In this document: positions 27,868-36,755 of the stretch, one piece after another
Position numbering within the stretch: the first letter of the stretch is position 1
How the letters are laid out: each line of letters starts with the position of its first letter
NCBI RefSeq assembly: GCF_002904165.1
Contig: NZ_CVTD020000008.1
Span: 450,302-514,301, forward strand
Source: Herbinix hemicellulosilytica
Lineage (GTDB): Bacteria; Bacillota; Clostridia; Lachnospirales; Lachnospiraceae
Length of the DNA stretch: 64,000 nt
Reading direction: 5' to 3'
Position numbers and translations under genes: made by a program
The notes under the pieces: generated by a model
Told to the model about the DNA's origin: nothing
What the model saw: the letters and a program-made list of their open reading frames with translations, nothing else
Database searches by the model: none

Positions 27868-27917
27868 AAATAATATTAATAAACGGATGTGCTTTTACGG
27901 AAAGGCGGGATCAGAAG

Positions 27918-28997
27918 ATGCTAAAAAAGATCCTGATAAATGTTTTTTCTTTTGTTATATTGGTCGGAGTATTATTTTTTCTTCAGGAGTTATTTATGCC
28001 CAAATATATGACTGAGATTCCTGAAGGAAATTTAATAGAAGAGTATTATAAGGAAGAAAAAAAGCATGACGTAATTTTTATCGGGGACTGTGAGGTTTTC
28101 TCCAACATTTCCCCTGTTACCTTATGGGAAAAATACGGAATAACAAGCTACATAAGAGGAAGTGCGCAGCAGCTTATCTGGCAGTCCTATTATTTGCTGG
28201 AGGAAACCTTAAGATATGAAAAACCAAAAGTGGTTGTCTACAATGTCCTCGCCATGAAATACAACGAACCTCAAAAAGAAGCTTATAACAGACTGACTTT
28301 GGACGGTATGAAATTATCCGGCTCAAAAATCAAGGCGATTAAAGCTTCTATGACAGAGGGCGAAGACTTTATTAGCTATATCTTTCCTTTGCTTAGATAT
28401 CATTCCAGATGGAATGATCTTAAGGCTGAAGATTTTAAATATCTATTCGGTAAAAAAAAGGTTTCTCATAACGGATACCTGATGAGAATAGACGTAAAGC
28501 CTGTGGGTTATATTCCTAAGGGCAGAGTGCTGGCTGATTATAGATTTGGGGAAAACAGCTACTATTATCTTGAGAAGATGACTAAGCTTTGCAAGGAAAA
28601 TGATATAGAACTGATATTAATTAAATCGCCAAGTGTTTATCCCTACTGGTATCCGGAGTGGGATCAGCAGATGAAAGATTATGCGAAAAAGAATAATCTT
28701 ACTTATATTAATTTCCTAGAGCTGGCAGATGAAATCGGAATTGATTATCAAAAGGATACATTTGACGGAGGTTTACATTTAAATCTCTCCGGAGCAGAAA
28801 AATTCACCACATACTTTGGTGAAATATTAAGCAAAGACTTTAATCTGCCTGACCACAGGAACGAGGAGGAATATCAAAGGATTTGGCAGGATAAGGTTAA
28901 GTTTTATTATGCCATGAAAAAAGACCAGGAAAGGGAACTTAGAGAATACGGATATTTAAAAAGTTATGGGGCAGTAGCCCAGACTATAGAAGAATAG
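27918..28997 (+). CDS. DltD-like SGNH protein with Cys at the nucleophile position
   Basis: A 359-residue protein with an N-terminal membrane anchor (about 5-26) and an SGNH/DltD-type extracellular domain. The block I motif reads FIGDCEVFSNISP, with Cys58 where GDSx has the catalytic Ser. The D-x-x-x-H pair is D283/H287 in FDGGLHLNLSG. DltD helps pass D-alanine to teichoic acid. The substitution could mean a cysteine nucleophile or loss of hydrolase activity. It lies 50 nt after the MBOAT gene and is the last gene of the run; a 206-nt gap without a gene follows. Confidence 0.78.
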   Translation: MLKKILINVFSFVILVGVLFFLQELFMPKYMTEIPEGNLIEEYYKEEKKHDVIFIGDCEVFSNISPVTLWEKYGITSYIRGSAQQLIWQSYYLLEETLRYEKPKVVVYNVLAMKYNEPQKEAYNRLTLDGMKLSGSKIKAIKASMTEGEDFISYIFPLLRYHSRWNDLKAEDFKYLFGKKKVSHNGYLMRIDVKPVGYIPKGRVLADYRFGENSYYYLEKMTKLCKENDIELILIKSPSVYPYWYPEWDQQMKDYAKKNNLTYINFLELADEIGIDYQKDTFDGGLHLNLSGAEKFTTYFGEILSKDFNLPDHRNEEEYQRIWQDKVKFYYAMKKDQERELREYGYLKSYGAVAQTIEE

Positions 28998-29203
28998 GTA
29001 TATGAGATAAATCAGAGTTAAATGAATATTGCTTATGATATAAAAGTCTGTTTAAATAGGAAGAACAGTAAAATAAGAGGCGTGAATGCCTGGCTTATGA
29101 ACTAATGAATTTATATCATATTTGATAATTTATATTTAATTTATAGATAAGGACATGTAGTTTTTTCTATAAATCAAAATTATTTAAAGACAGGTGAATT
29201 ATT

Positions 29204-29761
29204 ATGAGAAAAATATTGCTTTTATTAATTTTAATATCAGTGATATTGGGAGGTTGCGGTACAAAAGACAATTCATCAGATGTTAACGGAAATGACAAAA
29301 AAACTGCTGAAGAAGTGCAGACTGATGAAAAGCAAAATGAGCAGCAGGAACCTTCAGGATATGCCTTTGAATATAACGGAGTAACAATTTATATGAACAC
29401 GGATGTAAAATCTGTAATAGACAAATTGGGAGACCCTTTAAATTATTTTGAAGCCGAAAGCTGCGCCTTTAAAGGGCTTGATAAATTTTACACATACCCG
29501 GGATTTGAAATTACAACTTATCCTATGAACGGGAAAGATTATATATCTTCTGTTAATTTAATGGATGATACGGTAAGCACACCGGAAGGGATTTATCTGG
29601 GATCGACGGTTGATGATATGATAGCTGCCTATGGGGATAACTATACGGAGTCATCCGGATCATATACTTATATTAAAGATGATTCAAAAATTCAGTTTAT
29701 TGTAAAGGACGATGAAATAATTTCTATAACATATCTGGCAATAGTGGAAGGACTGGAATAA
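29204..29761 (+). CDS. Secreted lipoprotein, unknown function
   Basis: A 185-residue lipoprotein with a signal peptide and lipobox LGGC (Cys18). A 35-residue polar, Gln/Glu/Lys-rich linker follows. The mature domain contains two related halves (VKSVIDKLGDPLNYFEAESC and VDDMIAAYGDNYTESSGSYTY), a pattern seen in small BLIP-like repeat lipoproteins. The family is not recognised with certainty. ACAGGTGAA precedes the ATG. A hairpin terminator follows at 29782. Confidence 0.7.
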   Translation: MRKILLLLILISVILGGCGTKDNSSDVNGNDKKTAEEVQTDEKQNEQQEPSGYAFEYNGVTIYMNTDVKSVIDKLGDPLNYFEAESCAFKGLDKFYTYPGFEITTYPMNGKDYISSVNLMDDTVSTPEGIYLGSTVDDMIAAYGDNYTESSGSYTYIKDDSKIQFIVKDDEIISITYLAIVEGLE

Positions 29762-29781
29762 GAACTGTAAGTAAATTATAA

Positions 29782-29830
29782 AGCTCTTAATCTGATGGGG
29801 ACTGACATGTCCGAATTCGGATTAAGAGCT
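29782..29830. terminator. Terminator after the lipoprotein gene
   Basis: AGCTCTTAATC (29782-29792) pairs with GATTAAGAGCT (29820-29830), a perfect 11-bp stem, followed by ATTTAATTAATTATTT. It lies between convergent genes. Confidence 0.7.
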
Positions 29831-29863
29831 ATTTAATTAATTATTTAAGCAAAAAAGAACATA

Positions 29864-30898
29864 TTACCATCGGTTTTGTGTTCTTTGAGCAAACCCAAGA
29901 ATTTCTTTAAGGTATATAACAGTCCCGTCATCAAGGATGGCCCTGCCTGTAAATTTACCGAATACCTGATGGCGATTAAGGGAAAACGGGAAAGGAAATA
30001 AAGGAAATTGTAAACTACGGTCAATAATAGGTATAAATACCATATCTATTCGGCTGTCAGAGGAAGTAATTATCCAGGGTTTAAGATAATCATATCCGTT
30101 CTTTTTATCTTTGGGTATATGAAAGGATACATTTTCAAGCTTGCTTGATGTTCCGTCAAAAATGATCATATTTTCCGTAGCATAGGAAGAATCACTAAGT
30201 CCGCAGCCTAAATTGAAAGCAAAGATTTTGCCATGAATTTTACCTGCTGCCGAACTCCAATACCAGGTTGTCTTATAGGGCAATACCCCACGCACCCAGT
30301 TAATGACTGCAAAAGAATTTGCCGGTGAAAAACCGTAATTAACATTTCTGTACTTTACATAGCCGGATGCTCTCATACCAAATATTTTTCTGTTATAGAT
30401 AAAGTTATTGCTGCTTTCGTCAAACGGCGCTGCGATAACCATAGAATCATTAGGTTCGTTAAAAAGAATCAAGGAAATATCCAAATCTGTTTCCTTTTTA
30501 AGATTATATTTTTTCAGTATAAGAATACGGACGGAATTTTCAATTTTTACGCATAAACGGATGAATTTATCTTTGTATATAATGCTGCCCCTTGCGGAAT
30601 CTTTAGGAAGCTTAAATTTTTTTGGAGAAATTCTTATTGTATTTTTATTGATAATCTTTTTTTCTTTTATGTCAACAATTGAAACACATATAAAAACCAG
30701 GTTTAAACTTTTAGCGACAGTTAGATTTAGGGCATAATTTTTATTATAAACCAGATAATAATCCCATTCTTTTAGGCGATGCTTTTTCTTTACGAATTTT
30801 TTAGTATATCTAAGAAGCGGCCTTTTGGCATATCCTTTCTGGACTAATTTACCCTTATTATCAAGCAACATGGACGGTCTTGTGATTTCCAGCTGCAT
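29864..30898 (-). CDS. DUF2804 family protein
   Basis: A 344-residue soluble protein matching DUF2804: an N-terminal LLDNKGKLVQKGYAKRPLLRY, KEWDYYLVYN, and a central WVRGVLPYKTTWYWSSAAG with NLGCGLSDSSYATENMIIFDG. The function is unknown; the fold is thought to be related to lipocalin/calycin-like proteins. GGGGGATAATA precedes the ATG. It is a single gene between convergent and divergent neighbours. Reading 30917-31150 on the opposite strand gives a 77-codon frame with no ribosome site, not accepted as a gene. Confidence 0.85.
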   Translation of the reverse strand: MQLEITRPSMLLDNKGKLVQKGYAKRPLLRYTKKFVKKKHRLKEWDYYLVYNKNYALNLTVAKSLNLVFICVSIVDIKEKKIINKNTIRISPKKFKLPKDSARGSIIYKDKFIRLCVKIENSVRILILKKYNLKKETDLDISLILFNEPNDSMVIAAPFDESSNNFIYNRKIFGMRASGYVKYRNVNYGFSPANSFAVINWVRGVLPYKTTWYWSSAAGKIHGKIFAFNLGCGLSDSSYATENMIIFDGTSSKLENVSFHIPKDKKNGYDYLKPWIITSSDSRIDMVFIPIIDRSLQFPLFPFPFSLNRHQVFGKFTGRAILDDGTVIYLKEILGFAQRTQNRW

Positions 30899-31165
30899 TA
30901 TTATCCCCCAAAAAAAGTGTTTTGTATATCATATGCAGATATACCAATGATAAGCCATGAAATTATCTTTTTATCAATTCTATTTTGGTTTGTAATAATT
31001 AGAACAGGCAAAATGGCGATTGAAAAAATAATTGTGCTTTTTGGCGGAAACGAAGAAATGCTAAAAGATATGGATGCTACAATTTCATTAGACTTTATAG
31101 AAAACTCTTTTAGAAAGGTTTTCGTTAGAGCAAATAATTTTTTTTCCTAATAATTAAACATAAAA

Positions 31166-31187
31166 CCTCCGGCTTTTATACCGGAGG
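31166..31187. terminator. Terminator downstream of the encapsulin operon
   Basis: CCTCCGG (31166-31172) and CCGGAGG (31181-31187) enclose an 8-nt loop. It lies 110 nt beyond the encapsulin stop on the minus strand. An A-rich stretch upstream becomes a T-tract on the minus strand (TTTTATG). Confidence 0.65.
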
Positions 31188-31297
31188 CTATGATACATAT
31201 TACTTTATAAGCCGCTGCCATAGCATTATATATAAGTAAAATAAAATAAATGCTATATATGTTTTGACCTGTTATATGACAGATAAGTTTGCAGGCA

Positions 31298-32110
31298 TTA
31301 TTCAAATACGATTACAGCATTCTTATTCTTAATTCTTAAAAGAAGCGTTTCTATGATACGGAAGTAATGATTCAAATTCTTGGTTTCAAGATAAGTAGTA
31401 ATCATATCCTGACCGATTACTAAATCTATATTATGCGGCTCGGCACAGACCATAACTGCTTTGTCGCCCTTTAATACCGGAGTGCTGAAAATATTGCCGT
31501 TTAATAGTCTGCTTATTCTATCATATTCGGTAGTGCCTGTGCCCGGTTGAATTCTTTGAAGTTCTACATAAAGCTTAGGGCTGACTACGAGAGCTTTTCT
31601 GCCTACAATACCGTTTTCAATAAATTTGGCAATTCCTACGGATATATCTTTAAAAGGATTTTCGCCTTCGCTCCAGTCGGATAATTGAAGTTTAATTACT
31701 CCGTCTTCGTTTATAAGACCTTTGTAGCCAAGTTCTTCATTGCCTAAGAAAATTAATTCGTCTTCTTTTAAAGCGCATTGGGAAGCGGCCTGAATGGCTG
31801 CGGATAAATCAACCGGCAAACCCATTTGGTCGCTGAATTCTAAGTCTCTCCACAAAAGTGAAAAATCCTGATTTATCAAAGGAATATGTCTATATGTTCT
31901 TCCTTTAATAACGGAAATATCCCCTTCGCTTTCTTCCAATTCCGAAATGCTGTCAACGTTGATACTTTGAATACCGCCGCCTAATGGTCCGTAGTTACTA
32001 ATAAATCTTCTTCCTGTAAGAATACTTTTAGCCGTTGATACAACAGTATCATCAATTTGCTTCCAAAGGTCTGCGGAAATCGGAGAACCTTCTCTGTATA
32101 AATAGTCCAT
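31298..32110 (-). CDS. enc: Encapsulin nanocompartment shell protein (family 1)
   Basis: A 270-residue HK97-fold shell protein. The N-terminus is typical of encapsulin (APISADLWKQIDD-like), then TAKSILTGRRFISNYGPLGGG, and the E-loop and A-domain regions PLINQDFSLLWRDLEFSD and SPKLYVELQRIQPGTGTTEYDRI. The C-terminus ends LLLRIKNKNAVIVFE. Such shells self-assemble around cargo. The cargo ferritin gene lies 40 nt upstream and its C-terminal tag fits a family 1 encapsulin. AAGGAGGGAG precedes the ATG. The compartment would store and detoxify iron. Confidence 0.93.
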   Translation of the reverse strand: MDYLYREGSPISADLWKQIDDTVVSTAKSILTGRRFISNYGPLGGGIQSINVDSISELEESEGDISVIKGRTYRHIPLINQDFSLLWRDLEFSDQMGLPVDLSAAIQAASQCALKEDELIFLGNEELGYKGLINEDGVIKLQLSDWSEGENPFKDISVGIAKFIENGIVGRKALVVSPKLYVELQRIQPGTGTTEYDRISRLLNGNIFSTPVLKGDKAVMVCAEPHNIDLVIGQDMITTYLETKNLNHYFRIIETLLLRIKNKNAVIVFE

Positions 32111-32150
32111 ATTCTCCCTCCTTGTAAAAAATATTTAACTAACTTTAAAC

Positions 32151-32510
32151 TTACTTGTTAAGCAGGCTGCCTATGGTACTATCAGCTTTTGCGGAAGATG
32201 TTTTTGTTACAATATTCAGCTGCTCTAGCATTTCTCTTACTTCTTGTTCACCTTCAGCGAAATGTTCTGCTTCCTCAGGATCAAGATGGCGAAGCAGGGT
32301 CATAAGTTCACCGACATGTGCTTTTTCTTCATCCCTAATATCTGCAAGAACTTTTTTTGCCACAGGGTCATCGGTTGCCTGCACATGGGCGTCATAAATA
32401 AAAATAGCTTCAAGCTCGCCTGCTATATCAAGTCTTATTGCCTGTATCAGTTCTTCTTTAGAAATTTTTCCGGGTATGTTGCCGGCAAAGGGATTTGCAA
32501 AACTTGCCAT
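32151..32510 (-). CDS. Encapsulated ferritin-like protein (EncFtn) with shell-targeting peptide
   Basis: A 119-residue two-helix ferritin-like protein. The iron-ligand residues E32 and E34 (GELEAIFIYDAH) and E61/E62 with H65 (RDEEKAHVG) match the EncFtn ferroxidase pattern at nearly the same numbering. The last residues STIGSLLNK form the usual hydrophobic targeting peptide after a disordered linker (TKTSSAKAD). It oxidises Fe(II) and is loaded inside the encapsulin shell encoded next. AAAAAGGAGG precedes the ATG. A TATAAT-like -10 on the minus strand is at 32573-32578. Confidence 0.93.
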   Translation of the reverse strand: MASFANPFAGNIPGKISKEELIQAIRLDIAGELEAIFIYDAHVQATDDPVAKKVLADIRDEEKAHVGELMTLLRHLDPEEAEHFAEGEQEVREMLEQLNIVTKTSSAKADSTIGSLLNK

Positions 32511-33157
32511 ATGGTATTCCTCCTTTTTAGAAAATTGTATGATTTGTTTAATTAATTATATTGCTTAGCTTATATTATACTACTTAATAATTAAATTTAA
32601 ATAAAATAATAATAAATTATTCTATTTTTAGTTTTATTTGTTTAAAAATGAAATAAATTCATGAATATTTTTTGATAATACATAACGACAAATTTGAAAG
32701 AAAGATGAAAAAATTAATAAAGGGAATGTAAATATATAAATATGACAATATTAATTATAGTATTTACAAAAATATAATTACAGTTATTACATATAATTAC
32801 AGTTTTTACAAATACATAAAAAACTTTCCTGCCTAGCACTTATAAATTATTATACCCAATAAAATTATAGTAAATCAGTAAAGCGACACAGATGTAATGG
32901 TGATACTTAATAACTTAGAATCTATGTTATAATTATTACATAATAATTGATAATATTTATGAAAAATCAGCTAAAGAAGTGAAAAACAGCTAATGTAAAA
33001 GTAAATAATGCCTCTATAAATGGCTAAAATATCATGACTATTTTATAAAGAGGATTTGACACAAGCAAATCTGATTTGAAAGTAAAGTTTTTAATTTAAT
33101 AAGAACGATTCTTAATAATTATGGTTGCGCTTCTTATGAAAAATTAGGGGGGAAAAT
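32511..33157. other. Long AT-rich intergenic region
   Basis: This 647-nt divergent region holds no credible gene on either strand. At its left end is the encapsulin operon leader with a possible -10 (TATAAT on the minus strand, 32573-32578). The centre has repeated short words (AATTACAGTT, TTACAAATA). Near 33009-33053 CCTCTATAAA faces TTTATAAAGAGG, a weak hairpin. An imperfect palindrome TAAGAA-CGA-TTCTTA lies at 33100-33114 upstream of the next gene and might be an operator. Confidence 0.6.
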
Positions 33158-33631
33158 ATGGCATATAAAGTTGATTTTTTAAATGTATCAACAACCGGTT
33201 TAGAATCTTCACCTGTAGCGGAAGCACTGGCAGGCCTTAGGGCTAATGAAGCCCGTTATTACAAGAACAAGTACAATCATGATTTTGTGGTAGTTCCTGC
33301 GGATGAAAGCCGGGAAACTATTGATTATGTTCAAAGAATTTTGAAGGATGAACGTGGTATTGAGTTTGAAGCAAAACCACTGGAAACATCACGCTTTAGA
33401 ATCGAGAATACAGACTTTGCTTATGTTTTTTATGAGGATGGTCTTTGTGTAAATGTTATGTATTCGCTTGATGATCCTAAAAAAAGGGCTGTAGGATTTA
33501 AACTTTCCGAAGGAATGGATGTTCCCAAAGAACTTGAAGGAAAATTTAAATTTGCAAAGCAAAGATCAAAACTGGCAGGAACAATCAGAGGGTCGTTTTT
33601 TGTGATTAAGGGAGAGTATCAGCAAAAATAA
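33158..33631 (+). CDS. Conserved hypothetical protein
   Basis: A 157-residue soluble protein without signal peptide or membrane segment. It begins MAYKVDFLNVSTTGLESSPV, has a mixed alpha/beta pattern, and a basic C-terminal part (KELEGKFKFAKQRSKLAGTIRGSFFVIKG). I do not recognise the family; similar proteins seem to exist in related clostridia but no function is recalled. A GGGGGGAAAAT site precedes the ATG. It is monocistronic and divergent from the encapsulin operon, without proof of a link. Confidence 0.7.
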   Translation: MAYKVDFLNVSTTGLESSPVAEALAGLRANEARYYKNKYNHDFVVVPADESRETIDYVQRILKDERGIEFEAKPLETSRFRIENTDFAYVFYEDGLCVNVMYSLDDPKKRAVGFKLSEGMDVPKELEGKFKFAKQRSKLAGTIRGSFFVIKGEYQQK

Positions 33632-33640
33632 ACTAAATAT

Positions 33641-33894
33641 CACAGCTATGCGTTCGATTGTGCTTATGTGACACAGCATCCATTTATTTTTAATGATACT
33701 CTTTTAAATAATATAACGCTTTATCGTGATTATGACCCTTTGCTACTAAATATTTTGGATTTGCTTGGTTTACGTGAGTTGATAGAAAGTAAGGGGCATA
33801 AAATATTTACTGAAAATGATAAAAAATTTCAAGTGGTGAGAGGCAGAAAATTGCTATTGCATGTATTCTTTTTATGAAAAAAACTTTTTATTAA
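33641..33894 (+). pseudogene. Remnant of an ABC transporter ATP-binding domain
   Basis: The frame from 33641 reads YAFDCAYVTQHPFIFNDTLL and NNITLYRDYD, the Q-loop region of an ABC exporter nucleotide-binding domain. After NDKKF one base is missing; the next frame then continues SSGERQKIAIACILFMKK, the ABC signature motif. The N-terminal Walker A part and all membrane segments are absent. It is a broken fragment left by deletion and a frameshift. Confidence 0.7.
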
Positions 33895-34032
33895 GACTCA
33901 AAAAATACTTTAACTAAAATAAACACTTCTTGCATAAAAGATATTTTGTAAAGTAAAGGTGGCAAAAATGCGAATGTTAGTAAATATACTTTTTCTTTAC
34001 CTTAATATATAATTTTATTTAAGGTGATGATA

Positions 34033-34704
34033 ATGATCTTTTCTGAAAAATTGCAATTATTAAGGAAAAATAAAGGACTCACACAGGAAGAGCTGGCTGA
34101 AAAACTCGACGTATCAAGGCAAGCAGTTGCCAAATGGGAATCGGGACAGGGATATCCGGATATAGCAAATCTTATTCAAATAAGCAATCTGTTTAATGTT
34201 ACAATTGATTATTTAGTAAAAGACCAGGCTTGCAATATAAGTATATCGCCTGATACTAAGACAGATATGGACAAGCTTATTGAATTCAGAATCGAAGCAG
34301 GCGCAAATACTTATGCGGCATGTATGAATGAAACAGCTTCAACAAGATTTGATTCCCATGATTATCAGTATTCGAAGGGACCTTTTATATATCATGATAC
34401 ATATGTAGGCGGGGAACAATTTGCAGGTGAAGAAGCCATATGGCAAGACGGTAAAGCAGTATATGCCATGAATTACATGGGTCGGGTGTTGGGAGAACCT
34501 TTTAGCGGTGATTTCTTAAAAGAAGCTTTAAGAAAGGCAGACAAAAATATGCCGTATCGGGGGCCTGAATACTATCAGTCAGGGGAATACTTGTATAAGA
34601 GCAAAGTCATGGGGGATTTTACCTGGTTTCAGGGCTATGAAGAAATCTACTATAATGGGACAATTATTTATGAATGCTATTTTCATGGCGGATTGATCCG
34701 TTAA
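34033..34704 (+). CDS. XRE-family regulator with a DUF5680 C-terminal domain
   Basis: A 223-residue protein. Residues 1-65 are an XRE helix-turn-helix domain (LRKNKGLTQEELAEKLDVSRQAVAKWESGQGYPDIANLI). The C-terminal domain (about 80-223) has the DUF5680 pattern with YSKGPFIYHDTYVGGEQFAGEEAIW and DFTWFQGYEEIYYNG. The C-terminal domain may sense a ligand; this is not known. AAGGTGAT lies just before the ATG at 34033; two earlier in-frame starts overlap that site. Confidence 0.85.
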   Translation: MIFSEKLQLLRKNKGLTQEELAEKLDVSRQAVAKWESGQGYPDIANLIQISNLFNVTIDYLVKDQACNISISPDTKTDMDKLIEFRIEAGANTYAACMNETASTRFDSHDYQYSKGPFIYHDTYVGGEQFAGEEAIWQDGKAVYAMNYMGRVLGEPFSGDFLKEALRKADKNMPYRGPEYYQSGEYLYKSKVMGDFTWFQGYEEIYYNGTIIYECYFHGGLIR

Positions 34705-34870
34705 TATGAAATTATGGACTTTGAGTTGTATAGTGAAAATTCATTTAGGATACATTAATGGGAAACCGGTAAAGGTACATACTTTAAAAAGTAGACAAAT
34801 GCTCAGACTTTTCGTATAATGTTGTCGCTGTATTTAATACTGATTAAAAAAAGAAACAGGAGAATGCGAC

Positions 34871-36244
34871 GTGAAAAAAGGAACACAATATGTCGGTGAA
34901 GTTTTAAAGGTAGAATTTCCTAATAAAGGAATTCTTGAGATAGAAGATAAAAAGGTAGAGGTTAAAAATACTCTGCCCGGTCAGAAGATTAGCTTTATGG
35001 TAAATAAAATTCGTAAGGGTAAAGCTGAAGGCCGGCTTATAGAAGTACTTGAAAAGTCTCCGCTTGAAACGGCAGAACCAAAATGCATTCATTTTGGCCC
35101 CTGCGGTGGCTGCAGCTATCAGACATTACCCTATGAAACTCAGCTTAAACTAAAAGAAGAACAGGTAAAAAGACTGCTTGATGCGGTTTGCGACGAGTAT
35201 AGGTTTGAAGGAATAAAAGGAAGTCCAAAACAGTGGGAATATCGCAATAAGATGGAATTTTCCTTTGGTGACGAGGAAAAAGACGGACCTCTTGCCTTGG
35301 GCCTTCATAAGAAAGGAAGCTTTTACGATATTCTGACAACCGATCAGTGCCAAATCGTTGACAGTGACTACAATAAGATACTGGCCGATGTTCTTAGGTA
35401 TTTTGCAGGGTTAGGGGTAAGTTTTTATAAAAAGATGACCCATACGGGCTATTTGAGGCATTTGCTGATACGTAAAGGGATAAAAACCGGAGAAATATTA
35501 GTCAATCTGGTTACCTCAACACAGTGGGAGCATGAAAAACAGGAAAGAGAAGTTATAGAGGAGTTTAAAAACAGGTTGCTTAAGCTTGATTTAAGCGGTA
35601 AAATAGCGGGAATTCTCCATATATACAACGACAGTTTGGCGGATGTTGTACAGGGCGACAGTATCAATATTTTATTCGGCAGGGATTATCTGTATGAAGA
35701 ATTACTCGGCCTGAAATTCAAGATATCCACCTTTTCATTCTTCCAGACGAATTCACTTGGGGCGGAGGTACTTTACAGTACCGTAAGAGAATATATAGGT
35801 GAAACAAAAGATAAGCTTATTTTTGATTTATACAGCGGAACCGGAACCATAGCACAGATTCTTGCCCCGGTAGCAAAAAAAGTAATTGGAGTGGAAATTG
35901 TTGAAGAAGCGGTTATGGCTGCGAGGGAAAATGCTGCCCTAAACGGCCTTGACAACTGTGAGTTTATTGCCGGAGATGTGCTTAAAGTTATTGATGAAAT
36001 CGAAGATAAACCGGATCTTATTGTTTTGGACCCACCCAGGGACGGAATTCATCCGAAGGCATTGGAGAAAATCATTGATTTTGGAGTGGACCGGATTGTG
36101 TATGTTTCCTGCAAACCTACGAGCCTGGCAAGAGATTTGGTAGTACTGCAGGAGAGAGGATATAAGGTTGAAAAGGTATGCTGTGTGGATATGTTTCCCA
36201 ATACGGTGCACGTTGAGTGCGTAGTATTGATGACGCGGCTGTAA
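34871..36244 (+). CDS. rlmD: 23S rRNA (uracil-C5)-methyltransferase, RlmD/RlmCD type
   Basis: A 457-residue SAM-dependent m5U methyltransferase. An N-terminal TRAM domain is followed by an Fe-S cysteine cluster (CIHFGPCGGCSYQ), then the SAM domain with FDLYSGTGTIAQIL and the catalytic Cys in VYVSCKPTSLARDL. The C-terminus VDMFPNTVHVECVVLMTRL is typical. Gram-positive members methylate U747 and U1939 of 23S rRNA. The start is GTG, with ACAGGAG upstream. The 3' end of this gene is a known integration site for mobile elements in other Firmicutes, and the accessory island begins immediately after it. Confidence 0.92.
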   Translation: MKKGTQYVGEVLKVEFPNKGILEIEDKKVEVKNTLPGQKISFMVNKIRKGKAEGRLIEVLEKSPLETAEPKCIHFGPCGGCSYQTLPYETQLKLKEEQVKRLLDAVCDEYRFEGIKGSPKQWEYRNKMEFSFGDEEKDGPLALGLHKKGSFYDILTTDQCQIVDSDYNKILADVLRYFAGLGVSFYKKMTHTGYLRHLLIRKGIKTGEILVNLVTSTQWEHEKQEREVIEEFKNRLLKLDLSGKIAGILHIYNDSLADVVQGDSINILFGRDYLYEELLGLKFKISTFSFFQTNSLGAEVLYSTVREYIGETKDKLIFDLYSGTGTIAQILAPVAKKVIGVEIVEEAVMAARENAALNGLDNCEFIAGDVLKVIDEIEDKPDLIVLDPPRDGIHPKALEKIIDFGVDRIVYVSCKPTSLARDLVVLQERGYKVEKVCCVDMFPNTVHVECVVLMTRL

Positions 36245-36253
36245 GCCTTGATT

Positions 36254-36363
36254 TTACTGGATTTTCGGAAGCACATCCAAGTTGTCTACTCGACCTAAAG
36301 GGCTAAAATGCGTACGCGGAAACATATCGACAGGTGATTTTACAGGCAAAAATTTAGCTTAAA
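36254..36363 (-). pseudogene. Possible relic resembling the 3' end of an rlmD-type gene
   Basis: The minus strand reads KSPVDMFPRTHFSPLGRVDN and stops at 36254-36256. The VDMFPRT part matches the conserved tail of RlmD proteins (VDMFPNT in the neighbouring gene) but faces the other way. The match is short. The rest of the gap 36245-36564 shows nothing recognisable. Confidence 0.3.
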
Positions 36364-36564
36364 ATTGGTAGGGTTGAGTTGACAGATTAGATAAAGGGCA
36401 TTTTTCATAAGGTTGAGGAGACAGGATGGATGTACATTTAATGCAGGTATACTCATTTTCTGAAAAAACTTTATTTATTATGTATAAAGTTGTAATATGT
36501 TGAAATTGTTCGTTTCTTCGCATATAATAAAAACTGGAATCTCATGTTCTGCGAGGTATTCATA

Positions 36565-36741
36565 ATGGATTACTTAACGGCAAAACAAGCTGCTGAAAAA
36601 TGGAATATATCCCCGCGCAGAGTTCAAGTTTTATGCGAGCAGGGGCGCATTAAGGGCGCTGTACGCCTGGGATGGGCATGGGCGATACCTAAGGATGCTG
36701 AGAAACCTTACGATTTGCGTGTGAAAAAAGATAAAAAATAG
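36565..36741 (+). CDS. Small helix-turn-helix protein upstream of the type I system
   Basis: A 58-residue MerR/excisionase-like DNA-binding protein (MDYLTAKQAAEKWNISPRRVQVLCEQGRIKGAVRLGWAWAIP). It lies 14 nt before hsdM, so it is probably the first gene of the operon and may regulate it or be a relic excisionase. The ATG at 36565 has GCGAGG 8 nt upstream; a reading from 36544 is possible but less likely. Confidence 0.75.
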   Translation: MDYLTAKQAAEKWNISPRRVQVLCEQGRIKGAVRLGWAWAIPKDAEKPYDLRVKKDKK

Positions 36742-36755
36742 AGGAGTAGAGTAGA

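Noticed and set aside
30917..31150. A 77-codon plus-strand frame between the DUF2804 gene and the encapsulin operon
   Set aside because: No ribosome site, no recognisable motif, and a strongly A/T-biased composition; it may be an old remnant but cannot be supported as a gene.
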